This document shows, piece after piece, positions 1 to 9,357 of a stretch of DNA of 64,000 nucleotides. The position numbers were made by a program, and so were the translations under genes. Source of the DNA: Lentibacter algarum (GTDB lineage: Bacteria > Pseudomonadota > Alphaproteobacteria > Rhodobacterales > Rhodobacteraceae); the NCBI RefSeq assembly GCF_040580765.1, contig NZ_CP158687.1, positions 1,364,001-1,428,000 on the forward strand, given 5' to 3'. The notes beneath the pieces were generated by a model. That model was not told where the DNA came from, searched no databases, and saw only the letters and a list, made by a program, of their open reading frames with translations. The stretch's first letter is position 1; each line of letters starts with the position of its first letter.

Positions 1-35
1 AGGATTGTCTCAAGTTCGTCTGCGTGGATCGCCAT
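1..35 (-). CDS. BolA family protein, N-terminal fragment
   Basis: Only the first 11 codons lie in the window (reverse strand, reading MAIHADELETI and then off the edge). A strong ribosome binding site (AAGGAGAG) sits 6 bases before the ATG. The start resembles BolA/IbaG proteins, small regulators that bind monothiol glutaredoxin and an Fe-S cluster, and in related genomes bolA commonly follows purL. The gene lies downstream of purL on the same strand, 64 bases away, so co-transcription is likely. Family assignment rests on a short stretch and on context. Confidence 0.6.
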   Translation of the reverse strand, partial: MAIHADELETI

Positions 36-99
36 GTCTTTCTCTCCTTAGGTCGCTTCACAAAAGATGTAAGCTCGATGTCGCTTTTGCGCAAGCGGC

Positions 100-2265
100 T
101 CAGGCAAAGGTTTCCGCGAAGCTGTTGCGGTAAATGTTGCGCAACTCTTCGAGTGGGGCTGTGATTGCGCCGAATGTTATGTCAGTGCCAGTGAACTTAC
201 CCACCGATGTAATTGGCACACCCGCCCGCATGGCCGCGCCCATGAGGGCTTCTGCTTGATCAAAGTTGCAAGCCACAAGGTAGCGCGCCTGATCCTCGCC
301 AAAGAGCTCTTGCGTGTTTTCACTGTCGATTTGAACGCCAACATTTGAAGCTTCGGCCATTTCGAAAGCTGCCATGGCGAGGCCACCGTCAGAAAGATCA
401 AGGCAGGCTGTGATCCATTCGTGGTGATCGCGGATAAAATCACCGTTGCGCTTTTCGGCAGCAAGATCAACGGCTGGGGCGTCGCCTTCTACGCGGTTGA
501 ACACTTCAGCAAGAAGGGCCGATTGGCCAAGGTGGCCTTCGGTATCGCCGATCAGAAGCGCAACATGGCCTTCGCGCGCTTGGCCTAAAATTGCTTGGTC
601 TTCGTGGGCGATGAGGCCTACGGCAGCGATCGTCGGAGTGGGAAGAATGCCTGTACCGTCTGTTTCGTTGTAGAGGCTGACATTGCCTGAAACGATTGGC
701 ATATCAAGTGCGAGAACCGCTTCGCCGATCCCTTGGATTGCGCCAACGAATTGGCCCATGATCTCTGGCTTCTCGGGGTTACCGAAGTTGAGGTTGTCAG
801 TGCTTGCAAGAGGCTTTGCGCCTGCAGCTGTCAAGTTTCGGTAGGCTTCAGCTACGGCTTGTTTACCGCCTTCAACGGGGTTGGCCATAACATAACGAGG
901 TGTAACATCAGAGGTAAATGCTAGCAGCTTGTCTGTACCGTGAACACGTACAACGCCTGCGCCAAATCCTGGTGTGCGAACTGTATCGGCCATCACCATT
1001 GTGTCATATTGCTCATAGATCCACTGCTTGCCTGCGTAGTTTGGCGAGGCGAGAAGAGCCTTGAGGCCATCGACTGGATCAACCTGCGGCACATCGCTGT
1101 TGACGAGCGGTGTTGCAGCGGGTGTCGCAACCCATGGGCGATCATATTCGGGTGCGGAACCTGAGAGTGTTGCGAGGGGCAAGTCTGCCTTGAGCTCGTT
1201 GCCGTGCATAATGATGAAGCGGTCTTCAGCAATGGTTTCGCCGACAATGGCAAAATCAAGATCCCACTTTACAAATACAGCGCGCGCTTCGGCTTCCAGC
1301 GCTGGATTGAGAACCATCAACATGCGCTCCTGAGATTCTGACAACATCATCTCGTAGGCTGTCATATCTTTTTCGCGTTGTGGCACATCGTTGAGCTGGA
1401 GGCGCACACCAAGGCCGCCTTTGTCGCCCATTTCAACAGCTGAGCAGGTGAGGCCAGCGGCGCCCATGTCTTGAATTGAGATCACAGCCCCTGTGGCCAT
1501 CAGCTCGAGCGTTGCCTCCATGAGGCGCTTTTCTGTGAAGGGGTCGCCAACCTGAACAGTCGGGCGTTTTTCCTCAATCGTCTCGTCAAACTCGGCTGAG
1601 GCCATCGTCGCGCCGCCGACACCGTCGCGGCCTGTTTTGGCTCCGAGATAAACAACGGGCATACCGACGCCAGAGGCGGCGGAGTAAAAAATCTTGTCTG
1701 CATCGGCGAGACCCGCGGCAAAAGCATTCACAAGGCAGTTGCCATTATAGGCAGGATCAAAGCGGACTTCGCCGCCGACGGTGGGGACGCCGAAACAGTT
1801 GCCGTAGCCACCGATACCCTCGACCACGCCGTGAACGAGCTGGCGTGTTTTGGGGTGATCTTTTTCACCAAAACTAAGCGAGTTCATCGCGGCAATAGGG
1901 CGGGCGCCCATCGTAAACACGTCACGCAGAATGCCGCCCACACCTGTAGCTGCGCCTTGGTAGGGTTCGATGTAGCTCGGGTGGTTATGACTTTCCATTT
2001 TGAAAATCACGGCCTGTCCGTCGCCGATATCGACCACACCTGCGTTTTCTCCTGGACCGCATATGACTTGTGGCCCTTCTGTAGGGAGGGTGCGCAGCCA
2101 TTTTTTGGAAGACTTGTAAGAACAGTGTTCATTCCACATAGCCGAAAAGATGCCGAGCTCCGTGAATGTCGGCTCGCGGCCAATGATCTCAAGGATGCGC
2201 TCGTATTCGTCAGGCGAAAGGCCATGCGCTTTGATCAGGTCTGGGGTGATGGCGGGCTCGGTCAT
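100..2265 (-). CDS. purL: Phosphoribosylformylglycinamidine synthase subunit PurL
   Basis: ATP-dependent fourth step of purine synthesis: converts FGAR to FGAM using ammonia supplied by PurQ. At 721 residues it is the small-type PurL, which needs separate PurS and PurQ subunits, neither of which is in the window. Visible family features are the [10 protein letters not shown] segment near residue 45, the glycine-rich [10 protein letters not shown] segment near residue 151, and the [11 protein letters not shown] segment in the C-terminal half, in the duplicated AIRS-type fold. The GCAAGG sequence upstream of the ATG serves as ribosome binding site. The stop is followed after 64 bases by the bolA start. 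Confidence 0.97.
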   Translation of the reverse strand: MTEPAITPDLIKAHGLSPDEYERILEIIGREPTFTELGIFSAMWNEHCSYKSSKKWLRTLPTEGPQVICGPGENAGVVDIGDGQAVIFKMESHNHPSYIEPYQGAATGVGGILRDVFTMGARPIAAMNSLSFGEKDHPKTRQLVHGVVEGIGGYGNCFGVPTVGGEVRFDPAYNGNCLVNAFAAGLADADKIFYSAASGVGMPVVYLGAKTGRDGVGGATMASAEFDETIEEKRPTVQVGDPFTEKRLMEATLELMATGAVISIQDMGAAGLTCSAVEMGDKGGLGVRLQLNDVPQREKDMTAYEMMLSESQERMLMVLNPALEAEARAVFVKWDLDFAIVGETIAEDRFIIMHGNELKADLPLATLSGSAPEYDRPWVATPAATPLVNSDVPQVDPVDGLKALLASPNYAGKQWIYEQYDTMVMADTVRTPGFGAGVVRVHGTDKLLAFTSDVTPRYVMANPVEGGKQAVAEAYRNLTAAGAKPLASTDNLNFGNPEKPEIMGQFVGAIQGIGEAVLALDMPIVSGNVSLYNETDGTGILPTPTIAAVGLIAHEDQAILGQAREGHVALLIGDTEGHLGQSALLAEVFNRVEGDAPAVDLAAEKRNGDFIRDHHEWITACLDLSDGGLAMAAFEMAEASNVGVQIDSENTQELFGEDQARYLVACNFDQAEALMGAAMRAGVPITSVGKFTGTDITFGAITAPLEELRNIYRNSFAETFA

Positions 2266-2292
2266 GGCAGCAATCCTTGCAAGGCAGAGGTA

Positions 2293-2415
2293 TTATTCTT
2301 GCGGTTTGTCATAGGCCAACTCCTCAGAATGTAAAAGCTGAAAGCTTAGTTTTTTGACCAAATCAGAGGCGGCTTTGCGCCGCAGAGCCGCTTGACCTGA
2401 GGTTGAATATGGCAT
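2293..2415 (-). CDS. Small hypothetical protein (40 aa) upstream of purL
   Basis: A 40-codon reading frame starts at an ATG with a near-ideal ribosome binding site (GGAGG, 8 bases upstream) and ends 27 bases before purL on the same strand. The product is basic in the middle (ALRRKAASDLVKKL) and acidic at the end, with no membrane segment or signal peptide. I do not recognise a family. The ribosome binding site and the position directly before purL argue that it is translated; it could be a leader ORF of the purL transcript or an independent small protein. No conservation evidence is available here. Confidence 0.45.
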   Translation of the reverse strand: MPYSTSGQAALRRKAASDLVKKLSFQLLHSEELAYDKPQE

Positions 2416-2447
2416 TTTGATAGCCTCCATATATTTAGGAGCTGAAA

Positions 2448-3461
2448 TTGATCGAAAATCCCTTTCTGGGCGTGGGCCTGAATGATGTTTCTCTCGCAGA
2501 AATTCCGATGCCGAGCGTTGATGCGACGACGCCTCGGAAATTGCTCGAGCGATGCCCAGAGGCTGGTCCAACGCCACTTGTAGCGCTTGGCTCCTTTGCT
2601 GGTGCGGGGTCTGTTTTTGTCAAAGACGAACGGGACCGCATGGGGCTTGGGTCATTCAAGGCACTGGGGGCGGCCTATGTGATCGCTTGTGAAGCGGCGG
2701 CTGGGCGTGCTGCAGGGCAAACGTTTGTTTGTGCGAGTGCAGGCAATCATGGGCTTTCGGTTGCTGCAGGGGCGCAGGCCTTTAAGGCCAAGGCGGTAAT
2801 TTATTTGAGCCGTACTGTGCCTGAAGCTTTCGCTGAACGCCTTCGCGCCCGGGGAGCAGAAGTGCGACGTGTGGATGGGAGCTATGAAGAGAGCATGGAG
2901 GCCGCTGCCAAAGCAGCTGTCGTGGAAGGCTTTAAGCTTTTGTCTGATAGTTCTTGGCCGGGTTATACTGAATATCCCTTTCGGCTGATGGAGGGATATC
3001 TTGCGATGGCAGCTGAAGCGGCTGAGGCGATGCCCGAGCCGCCCACCCATATATTCTTGCAAGCAGGCGTTGGAGGTCTAGCGGCCGCTTGCGCTGCATA
3101 TTTTCGCAAGGTTTGGGGCGATGGCCCAAAGATTATCGTCGTGGAACCAGAAGCTGCGCCTGCGTTAAAAGACTGTATTGCGGCGGGTAAGTTTGTAACT
3201 GCTGCAGGACCAGAGTCTTGCATGGGCCGTCTGGATTGCAAAGAAGCCTCTCTGATTGCGTTGAACGGACTGGCGCGCGACGCAAACGCTTTTATGACGA
3301 TCACAGAGGAAGAGTCCGTGGCTGCACTGCCGCTTTTGGAGGATGTTGGGCTGCAAACGACACCTTCCGGCGGAGCGGGCCTGGCGGGGCTTATGGGGCT
3401 TGCTCCGCTCGGATCTGAAGCGCGCGTGTTGTGTATTGTGAGCGAAGGACCAGAAAGATGA
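2448..3461 (+). CDS. PLP-dependent lyase, diaminopropionate ammonia-lyase-like
   Basis: Fold-type II pyridoxal-phosphate enzyme of 337 residues. The Schiff-base lysine is probably K71 in GLGSFKALGAAY; the ASAGNHGLSVA segment near residue 97 is the substrate-binding loop typical of threonine dehydratase relatives, and SGGAGLAGL near the C terminus contacts the phosphate. The sequence resembles diaminopropionate ammonia-lyase (DpaL), which splits diaminopropionate to pyruvate and ammonia, but it is shorter than that family's usual 370-400 residues, so the substrate is uncertain. The start is a TTG with AGGAG 6 bases upstream; no better start exists before residue 21. Its stop overlaps the next start (ATGA). 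Confidence 0.75.
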   Translation: MIENPFLGVGLNDVSLAEIPMPSVDATTPRKLLERCPEAGPTPLVALGSFAGAGSVFVKDERDRMGLGSFKALGAAYVIACEAAAGRAAGQTFVCASAGNHGLSVAAGAQAFKAKAVIYLSRTVPEAFAERLRARGAEVRRVDGSYEESMEAAAKAAVVEGFKLLSDSSWPGYTEYPFRLMEGYLAMAAEAAEAMPEPPTHIFLQAGVGGLAAACAAYFRKVWGDGPKIIVVEPEAAPALKDCIAAGKFVTAAGPESCMGRLDCKEASLIALNGLARDANAFMTITEEESVAALPLLEDVGLQTTPSGGAGLAGLMGLAPLGSEARVLCIVSEGPER

Positions 3462-4591
3462 GACGCGGATTTGATGTTGGTGAATTCAAGGCGCGTGTAA
3501 AAGCGGCGCAACGCGCCATGGCGCGCCACGAGCTGGCCGCGATTTTGCTGACAACAGAGCCAGAAGTGCGCTATTTTACTGGCTTCCAGACGCGATTTTG
3601 GGAGAGCCCGAGCCGGCCTTGGTTTGTCATTATTCCTCAAAGCGGTGATCCAATTGCTGTTATCCCCTCGATTGGTGAAGCTTTGATGCGGCGCACTTGG
3701 GTGAGTGATATTCGAACATGGAGCGCGCCTGATCCAATTGATGACGGGGTTTCTCTATTGACTGAGGCGCTTCGGGAAATTGCGAGTGGCGGTAAGATTG
3801 GCGTGCCGTCCGGAATGGAAAGTCACTTGCGAATGCCGCTCGCCGATTTTGGCCGCTTACAGGCAGCTGGGCTCGTGTTTGGCGATGATGCGGGCATTAT
3901 TGCGCAGCTACGCGCTGTGAAGACTGAAGCCGAAATTGAGAAAATTGCGAAAGCTTGCAGTATTGCGGGTCGTGCCTTTGACCGCGTTGGAGAAGTCGCA
4001 CGTCAAGGTGCGAAGCTTGACAGTGTGTTCCGTGGTTTTCAGGGACTTTTGCTGGAGGAGGGGGCAGATTGGGTTCCTTATCTTGCGGGCGGTGCCGGAC
4101 CGACGGGCTATAGCGATGTGATCTCGCCTGCCGGGCCGCAACCCTTAGCGATGGGGGACGTGCTGATGCTCGATACCGGGGCTGTTTGGGACGGTTACTT
4201 CTGTGATTTTGACCGTAACTTTTCAATTGGAGTGCCTGCACGCAGGTCGGCGGCATCTTGGAGCCAGTTGCTGGAAGCCACTCTCGCTGGATTTGAGGCG
4301 GCAAAACCGGGTGCGGAAGCTGCGGATGTGTGGCGTGCGATGGCATCTGTTGTTGGCACGGGGGAAACGGCTGGACGGCTGGGACACGGACTTGGAATGC
4401 AGTTAACAGAGGGGCTGTCCTTGACCGCGCGTGATCATACAGTGCTGGAAGCGGGGATGGTGATCACACTTGAGCCAGGGATTGAGACAGGCGATGGAAT
4501 GATGCTCGTGCATGAGGAAAACATCGTGATCCGTGAAGGAGGCGCTCAAATCTTGTCACCATGGGCGAGTGGAGCAATGCCTGTTCTTTAG
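3458..4591 (+). CDS. M24 family metallopeptidase (Xaa-Pro peptidase-like)
   Basis: A 377-residue creatinase/prolidase-type protein. The C-terminal pita-bread domain has the five metal ligands expected of the active family: aspartates in LDTGAVWDGYFCDFDR, the histidine of GHGLGMQL, and glutamates in TLEPGIE and VHEENIV. The N-terminal part (about 1-140) is the creatinase-like domain. The ATG start overlaps the stop of the PLP lyase gene by 4 bases, so the two are translationally coupled and probably act together on a peptide-like or amino-acid derivative substrate, as in ectoine/hydroxyectoine-type or D-amino acid catabolic pairs; that is inference. Followed by a hairpin that terminates the opposite strand. 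Confidence 0.85.
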   Translation: MRRGFDVGEFKARVKAAQRAMARHELAAILLTTEPEVRYFTGFQTRFWESPSRPWFVIIPQSGDPIAVIPSIGEALMRRTWVSDIRTWSAPDPIDDGVSLLTEALREIASGGKIGVPSGMESHLRMPLADFGRLQAAGLVFGDDAGIIAQLRAVKTEAEIEKIAKACSIAGRAFDRVGEVARQGAKLDSVFRGFQGLLLEEGADWVPYLAGGAGPTGYSDVISPAGPQPLAMGDVLMLDTGAVWDGYFCDFDRNFSIGVPARRSAASWSQLLEATLAGFEAAKPGAEAADVWRAMASVVGTGETAGRLGHGLGMQLTEGLSLTARDHTVLEAGMVITLEPGIETGDGMMLVHEENIVIREGGAQILSPWASGAMPVL

Positions 4592-4593
4592 GC

Positions 4594-4622
4594 AAAAAAA
4601 AGGCCGAGCGCAAAGCTCGGCC
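4594..4622 (-). terminator. Rho-independent terminator (reverse strand)
   Basis: An 8-bp perfect GC stem (arms 4602-4609 and 4615-4622, loop of 5) is followed, reading the reverse strand, by eight T residues. It ends the reverse-strand small RNA proposed at 4594-4665 and catches any transcript coming from the LysR gene further upstream. It also sits 2 bases after the stop of the forward-strand peptidase gene, but lacks a T-run in that direction. Confidence 0.9.
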
Positions 4623-4665
4623 GAAGTCCAACAGGGAGGTATGAAAGCGATAAATCATCGCTGTC
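4594..4665 (-). ncRNA. Candidate trans-acting small RNA with exposed anti-SD sequence
   Basis: Reverse-strand unit of about 72 nt. Read 5' to 3': a 6-bp hairpin (4646-4662, arms AGCGAT and ATCGCT), an unpaired linker containing ACCTCCC (4634-4640 region) complementary to Shine-Dalgarno sequences, then the terminator hairpin and T-run. A sigma70-type promoter lies just upstream. Hairpin, CU-rich linker and terminator is the architecture of bacterial base-pairing sRNAs such as the alphaproteobacterial AbcR/alpha-r and CcsR groups; I do not assign it to a named family. It lies between the LysR gene and the peptidase gene. A start near 4665 is inferred from promoter spacing. Confidence 0.65.
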
Positions 4666-4672
4666 AGGACTG

Positions 4673-4701
4673 CGTATAGGCCTCACGCCAGTTTCGATCA
4701 A
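4673..4701 (-). promoter_or_regulatory. Sigma70-type promoter for the small RNA
   Basis: On the reverse strand, a TTGATC -35 element (4696-4701) and a TATACG -10 element (4673-4678) are separated by exactly 17 bases. Transcription would begin about 7 bases on, near 4665, and run into the hairpin-linker-terminator unit. The promoter lies 62 bases beyond the stop of the LysR gene, so the RNA can be made independently of that gene. Confidence 0.6.
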
Positions 4702-4763
4702 GGTAAAAAATGCCGCAGGTGCAGCATGACCGATATGCGTCTTATGCATGGCTTGCGTAAATT

Positions 4764-5669
4764 TTACTCAAACCGCTGATTTTTAACCTGTTTACGATAT
4801 GCGGAGATCTCGTCTTGGACAAAATCTCTAAAGGCACCGATGCGTTTTGAGTGCCGAAGTTCTTCAGGATAGGCGAGGAAAACTGGGATATCGCCACTGT
4901 CAGCTTCTTCTAGAAGCGGAATAAGCTGAGGGAAGTCATTGGCGACATACTCTGGCAGAACACCGATTCCCAAATTGTTGAGGGTGGCCTGCAGCACACC
5001 AAAGTAGTTGTTGACGGTGAGCAGAGAGTCGATCTCATAGCTCATCAGGGCGTTTACCATGCTTGCCGCAGCGCCCACTTGTGTTGAGCGTACGTTTTGA
5101 CAAATGAGACGGTGATGAGCCAGATCTTCCATGCGTTTTGGTGCGCCTCGCAGGTCAAGATATTCCTTCGTCGCAAATAGACGCATCCGAACAGTCATCA
5201 GGCGCTTGCGGATCAGATCGGCCTGACTTGGCTCTTTCATGCGGATGGCCACATCAGCTTCTCGCATAGGAAGATCAAGCACGCGTTCTTCAAGCATCAG
5301 ATCAATCTTCAGGTCTGGATACTTTTCATAGAGGCGCGCAAGGCGCGGCGCGAGCCAAAGAGACCCAAAGCCGATTGTCGTTGTGACGCGCAGCTCACCA
5401 AAGACTTCTTCTTCGCTGTCTTTGATGCGCGCTGTGGCCGCATCGAGACGCTTGATCATGGCGCGCGTGGCATCAAAGAGTAGCTCGCCTTGCTCCGTGA
5501 GGATCAGACCACGTGCGTGCCTGTGAAACAATGTTGTGTTGAGGGATTCTTCTAGTCCGCGCATTTGACGGGAGACAGCCGATTGGGACAGATTGAGGGT
5601 CTCCCCAGCGTGCGTGAGGCTTCCTGCGTCAGCGACTGCGTGAAATATCCTGAGTTTATCCCAATCCAT
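4764..5669 (-). CDS. LysR family transcriptional regulator
   Basis: A 301-residue LysR regulator: winged helix-turn-helix at residues 1-60 (start MDWDKLRIFHAVADAGSL, recognition helix around LSQSAVSRQMRGLE) and a periplasmic-binding-protein-like effector domain from about residue 90. The start at 5669 was preferred over an in-frame ATG 39 bases upstream because MDWDKLR is the usual LysR beginning. It is transcribed divergently from the indolepyruvate oxidoreductase gene, 179 bases away, which makes that gene its most likely target. The effector is unknown. Confidence 0.9.
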   Translation of the reverse strand: MDWDKLRIFHAVADAGSLTHAGETLNLSQSAVSRQMRGLEESLNTTLFHRHARGLILTEQGELLFDATRAMIKRLDAATARIKDSEEEVFGELRVTTTIGFGSLWLAPRLARLYEKYPDLKIDLMLEERVLDLPMREADVAIRMKEPSQADLIRKRLMTVRMRLFATKEYLDLRGAPKRMEDLAHHRLICQNVRSTQVGAAASMVNALMSYEIDSLLTVNNYFGVLQATLNNLGIGVLPEYVANDFPQLIPLLEEADSGDIPVFLAYPEELRHSKRIGAFRDFVQDEISAYRKQVKNQRFE

Positions 5670-5769
5670 TTTAAAAACTTTCTGCTCTTTTCTGTCTTGT
5701 CTGTGCAAGAATACTATTCAGGTAACCGTAACGTAACGAAACTTCGCATGAAATACGAATTTCTATTTA

Positions 5770-5790
5770 TAGGTCAACTTTTATGACCTA
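5770..5790. promoter_or_regulatory. Inverted repeat, candidate operator
   Basis: A perfect 7-bp inverted repeat, TAGGTCA-N7-TGACCTA, lies 58 bases before the start of the indolepyruvate oxidoreductase gene in the region shared with the divergent LysR gene. The spacing (centre to centre 14 bp) fits a dimeric regulator. Three GTAAC pentamers in near tandem lie about 40 bases further upstream. Which protein binds is not shown by the sequence. Confidence 0.5.
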
Positions 5791-5848
5791 ACATAGGGGG
5801 AATAACTTGCCTATATTGGCAAGATTGTCATGTGATGGGAGGCGCACG

Positions 5849-8800
5849 ATGAGCGATCAGAAAGTTTCTTTGAACGACAGGTTTGATCTTACAAAGTCAC
5901 CTGTTTTGTTGAATGGCACACAAGCGCTTGTCCGTTTGATGCTGACGCAAAAAGAGCGTGATCGTGCAGCTGGGTTTGCGACTGCTGGCTATGTTACAGG
6001 ATATCGCGGTTCTCCTCTCGGCGCTGTGGATATGCAAATGAGCCGCGCCGAAAAAATCCTGACAGAGAACGATGTAAAGTTTCAGGCGGGCTTGAATGAA
6101 GATTTGGCAGCCACTGCGCTATGGGGCAGTCAGCAGGCCGAGCTGCGAGGCGAGGGCAAGTTCGACGGGGTGTTTGGCCTTTGGTACGGTAAAGGGCCAG
6201 GCGTTGACCGCTCTGGCGATGTATTTCGTCACGCAAATATGGCAGGCACGAGTGCCAAAGGCGGTGTTCTCGTCGCGATGGGCGATGATCACACGGGTGA
6301 AAGCTCAACTGTTTTGCATCAAAGCGAATGGGCTTTGATTGACGCCTACATGCCGATTGTCTCACCTGCGGGTGTGCAGGAGGTTATTGATTATGGTGTG
6401 TATGGTTGGGCGCTGAGCCGTTTTGCAGGCCTCTGGGTCGGGCTTAAGACTATGAAGGATACCATTGAGGCGACCGCCGTCGTTGATGGTGATCCGAACC
6501 GTGTTAATCTTGTTTTGCCCGAATTTGATATGCCCCAAGGTGGGCTGAACATTCGTCTGGTCGACACGCCGCATGAGCAAGAAGCGCGGATGATTGATTA
6601 TAAGCGTTTTGCGGCGGAAGCGTTTAGCCATGCCAACAAGATGGATAAGCGCGTTTGGGGCAAAGCCGGTGCGAAGATCGGGTTTGTGGCGGCGGGCAAG
6701 AACTGGCTTGATCTCTGTCATGCTCTCTCGCTGCTTGGGATTGACGAAGCGGAGGCTGAGCGGCTTGGCGTGACAACTTATAAAGTCGGGCAAACCTTCC
6801 CCCTTGATATGCGTGGCTTTAGTGACTGGGCCGATGGGCTTGATTTGATTGTTGTCGTCGAAGAAAAGCGTAAATTGATTGAGGTTCAGATCAAAGAAGC
6901 TCTGTTTGATGTGCGCAAAGGCCGTCGCGTCTACGGCTGGTATAAGGGTGGGGCAGGTGGCATTCACCGCGAGGAGCTTTTCCCGACGCGTGGCGCGCTT
7001 GATCCAGTTTGGATTGCCGAGAAGCTCGGTGATATTTTGGTTGAAGAGGGGCGCGGAACCGATGGCGTCAAGGCGGGTTTGGCGAGGATCGCTGAAGCGC
7101 GACGCGCGGATAACGCAGAAGATATTGCAGCGCGGCTGCCGTATTTTTGCGCGGGTTGCCCGCATAACTCTTCCACAAAAGTTCCCGATGGGAGCCGTGC
7201 TTATGCAGGGATTGGCTGTCATTACATGGTTCAATGGATGGACAGAAATACTCTTGGATCAACTCAGATGGGTGGAGAGGGTGCGAACTGGATTGGTGAG
7301 GCACCATTTTCAACCCGTGCGCATGTGTTCCAGAACCTAGGCGATGGAACGTATAACCACTCCGGTATTCAGGCGATCCGCGCGGCTCTCGCGGCAGGTA
7401 CGAATATTACTTACAAAGTACTCTACAATGATGCAGTTGCGATGACGGGTGGGCAGTCAAACGAGGGCGAGCTGGATGCGCCCAAGATTGTAGCCGAGTT
7501 GAAAGCAATGGGCGTGAAGGATTTGGCAATTGTTTATGACGACAAAGAAGATGTCGACATGAACTTATTCCCACAAGATATTGAAATTAAGTCAAGAGAG
7601 CACTTGATGGAAGTGCAGGAGCGAATGGAGGCTGCAGAGGGTGTCTCGGCGATTGTCTATATTCAAACCTGTGCCGCGGAGAAGCGCCGCCGGCGAAAGC
7701 GTGGGCTGTTTCCAGACCCTGACAAGCGGGTGTTTATCAATACAGATGTGTGCGAAGGCTGTGGCGATTGTGGTGTACAATCCAACTGTGTAGCGATCAC
7801 ACCTGTCGAAACTGAACTTGGCCGCAAGCGCGCGATTGACCAGTCTGCATGCAATAAAGATTTCAGCTGCCTAAAGGGCTTTTGCCCTAGTTTTGTGACC
7901 CTAGAGGGCGCCACACCCAAGAAAGCGGCAACCGCGACCCTTGAATTGCCCGATATGCCGATGCCTGAACTGCCAACAATTGTTGGGACGCATAATGTTG
8001 TCATCACAGGGGTTGGTGGCACAGGGGTTGTAACCATTGGTGCGGTCCTCGCTCAAGCAGCGCAGATTGATGGCAAAGGTGCTGGCATGATGGAGATGGC
8101 GGGGCTCGCTCAGAAGGGCGGTGCGGTGCACATTCATTGCCGTATTGCTGAGAAGCCTAGCGATATCACGGCGATCCGTGTTGCGACTGGCGAAGCGCAT
8201 GTGCTGATCGGCGGCGATATGGTTGTCAGTGCTGGAGCAAAGACGCTTGGCTTGACGCGCACGGGGCAGACTGGGGCTGTGGTCAACGCACACCAGACAA
8301 CCACGGGCGACTTTACCCGCGATACTGAATTCAAGCTTCCGTTTGATCGCCTTGAGCTGCAGCTCGAAGCGCGCCTCAAGGATCGGCTCAGTCTGTTTGA
8401 CGCATCTGATCTCGCCAAAGTGCTGTTGGGGGATAGTATTTTCTCCAACATGATGGTTTTTGGTGGCGCATGGCAGCGTGGATTTGTGCCCGTAAGCTAT
8501 GAGGCGATCATGGCTGCCATTGGGCTCAACGGGGCTGCGGTTGAGCGCAATCAGCGGGCCTTTGATTTGGGGCGTTGGGCTGTGCTCTATCCTGATGAGG
8601 CACACCGCTTTATAACCTCAACTGTGGAGTCCAAGTCGCTCTCTCTGAAGGAGAAAATTGATTTTCGTGCGGGTAAGCTTGTGGACTACCAGAATGCCGC
8701 CTTGGCTTCACAATACAGAACATTCGTTGACCGCTTTCAGGACGAGCACCTGAAAGAAGCTGTCGCCAAAGGCTATCATAAACTGTTGGCCTATAAGGAT

Positions 8801-9268
8801 GAATACGAAGTTGCTCGGTTGCTCCTGAGCTCCCAAGAGAAGGCAGAGGCTGAGTTTGATGGTGACTTTAAGATGAGTTATCATATGGCCCCACCACTCC
8901 TTTCCAAGTTTGGGCACGACGGGCGCCCCCAGAAGCGGCAGTTCGGACCAGGAATGAAACGCTGGCTTAAACTTCTTGCGAAGATGAAGGGTTTGCGCGG
9001 CACGCCTTTTGATCTTTTTGGTCGGACTGAAGAGCGCAAAATGGAGCGGTCTTTAATTGCGCAATACGAGCGGGACATGGGGGAGGTCTTGCAGAAGGTG
9101 AGACCGGAAACCCTTGATATTGCTGTTGCTCTGGCAGAATTGCCGCTCAAAATTCGCGGATTTGGCCCTGTGAAAGCGCAGAACGAAGCCAAGGCGGCCA
9201 AGGAACGAGAAGCTCTTCTTCAGCAGTTGCGCAGCGGTGGGGCGCCACTCTTAAAAGCTGCAGAATAA
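5849..9268 (+). CDS. Indolepyruvate ferredoxin oxidoreductase (fused)
   Basis: A 1139-residue fused 2-oxoacid:ferredoxin oxidoreductase that oxidatively decarboxylates arylpyruvates (from aromatic amino acids) to aryl-CoA. Thiamine-diphosphate domains occupy about residues 10-600 (ACGCPHNSS-type segment FCAGCPHNSSTKVPDG near 435; MTGGQSNEG near 535). An Fe-S region follows with CEGCGDCGVQSNC and CNKDFSCLKGFCP (about 640-690), and a gamma domain with the GVGGTGVVTIG nucleotide-like loop near 725. The start at 5849 has GGGAGG in front and was chosen over an ATG 42 bases earlier. It stands alone behind a probable operator, divergent from a LysR gene. Confidence 0.95.
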   Translation: MSDQKVSLNDRFDLTKSPVLLNGTQALVRLMLTQKERDRAAGFATAGYVTGYRGSPLGAVDMQMSRAEKILTENDVKFQAGLNEDLAATALWGSQQAELRGEGKFDGVFGLWYGKGPGVDRSGDVFRHANMAGTSAKGGVLVAMGDDHTGESSTVLHQSEWALIDAYMPIVSPAGVQEVIDYGVYGWALSRFAGLWVGLKTMKDTIEATAVVDGDPNRVNLVLPEFDMPQGGLNIRLVDTPHEQEARMIDYKRFAAEAFSHANKMDKRVWGKAGAKIGFVAAGKNWLDLCHALSLLGIDEAEAERLGVTTYKVGQTFPLDMRGFSDWADGLDLIVVVEEKRKLIEVQIKEALFDVRKGRRVYGWYKGGAGGIHREELFPTRGALDPVWIAEKLGDILVEEGRGTDGVKAGLARIAEARRADNAEDIAARLPYFCAGCPHNSSTKVPDGSRAYAGIGCHYMVQWMDRNTLGSTQMGGEGANWIGEAPFSTRAHVFQNLGDGTYNHSGIQAIRAALAAGTNITYKVLYNDAVAMTGGQSNEGELDAPKIVAELKAMGVKDLAIVYDDKEDVDMNLFPQDIEIKSREHLMEVQERMEAAEGVSAIVYIQTCAAEKRRRRKRGLFPDPDKRVFINTDVCEGCGDCGVQSNCVAITPVETELGRKRAIDQSACNKDFSCLKGFCPSFVTLEGATPKKAATATLELPDMPMPELPTIVGTHNVVITGVGGTGVVTIGAVLAQAAQIDGKGAGMMEMAGLAQKGGAVHIHCRIAEKPSDITAIRVATGEAHVLIGGDMVVSAGAKTLGLTRTGQTGAVVNAHQTTTGDFTRDTEFKLPFDRLELQLEARLKDRLSLFDASDLAKVLLGDSIFSNMMVFGGAWQRGFVPVSYEAIMAAIGLNGAAVERNQRAFDLGRWAVLYPDEAHRFITSTVESKSLSLKEKIDFRAGKLVDYQNAALASQYRTFVDRFQDEHLKEAVAKGYHKLLAYKDEYEVARLLLSSQEKAEAEFDGDFKMSYHMAPPLLSKFGHDGRPQKRQFGPGMKRWLKLLAKMKGLRGTPFDLFGRTEERKMERSLIAQYERDMGEVLQKVRPETLDIAVALAELPLKIRGFGPVKAQNEAKAAKEREALLQQLRSGGAPLLKAAE

Positions 9269-9357
9269 GAGGCGTGTCATAGCGTTGTCATAAACACTAG
9301 CCAGATTAAAGGTGACGCAGTATGAAGCTGCGTAACCCGTAGTCTGGTGAGTAACAG

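Noticed and set aside
1831..2334. Long forward open frame (167 codons) opposite purL
   Set aside because: Shadow of purL, with no initiation signal and no family features.
4641..4679. 12-codon forward ORF with an excellent GGGAGG ribosome binding site after the M24 peptidase gene
   Set aside because: The GGGAGG is better explained as the complement of the CCTCCC linker of the reverse-strand small RNA; promoter and terminator fit that strand.
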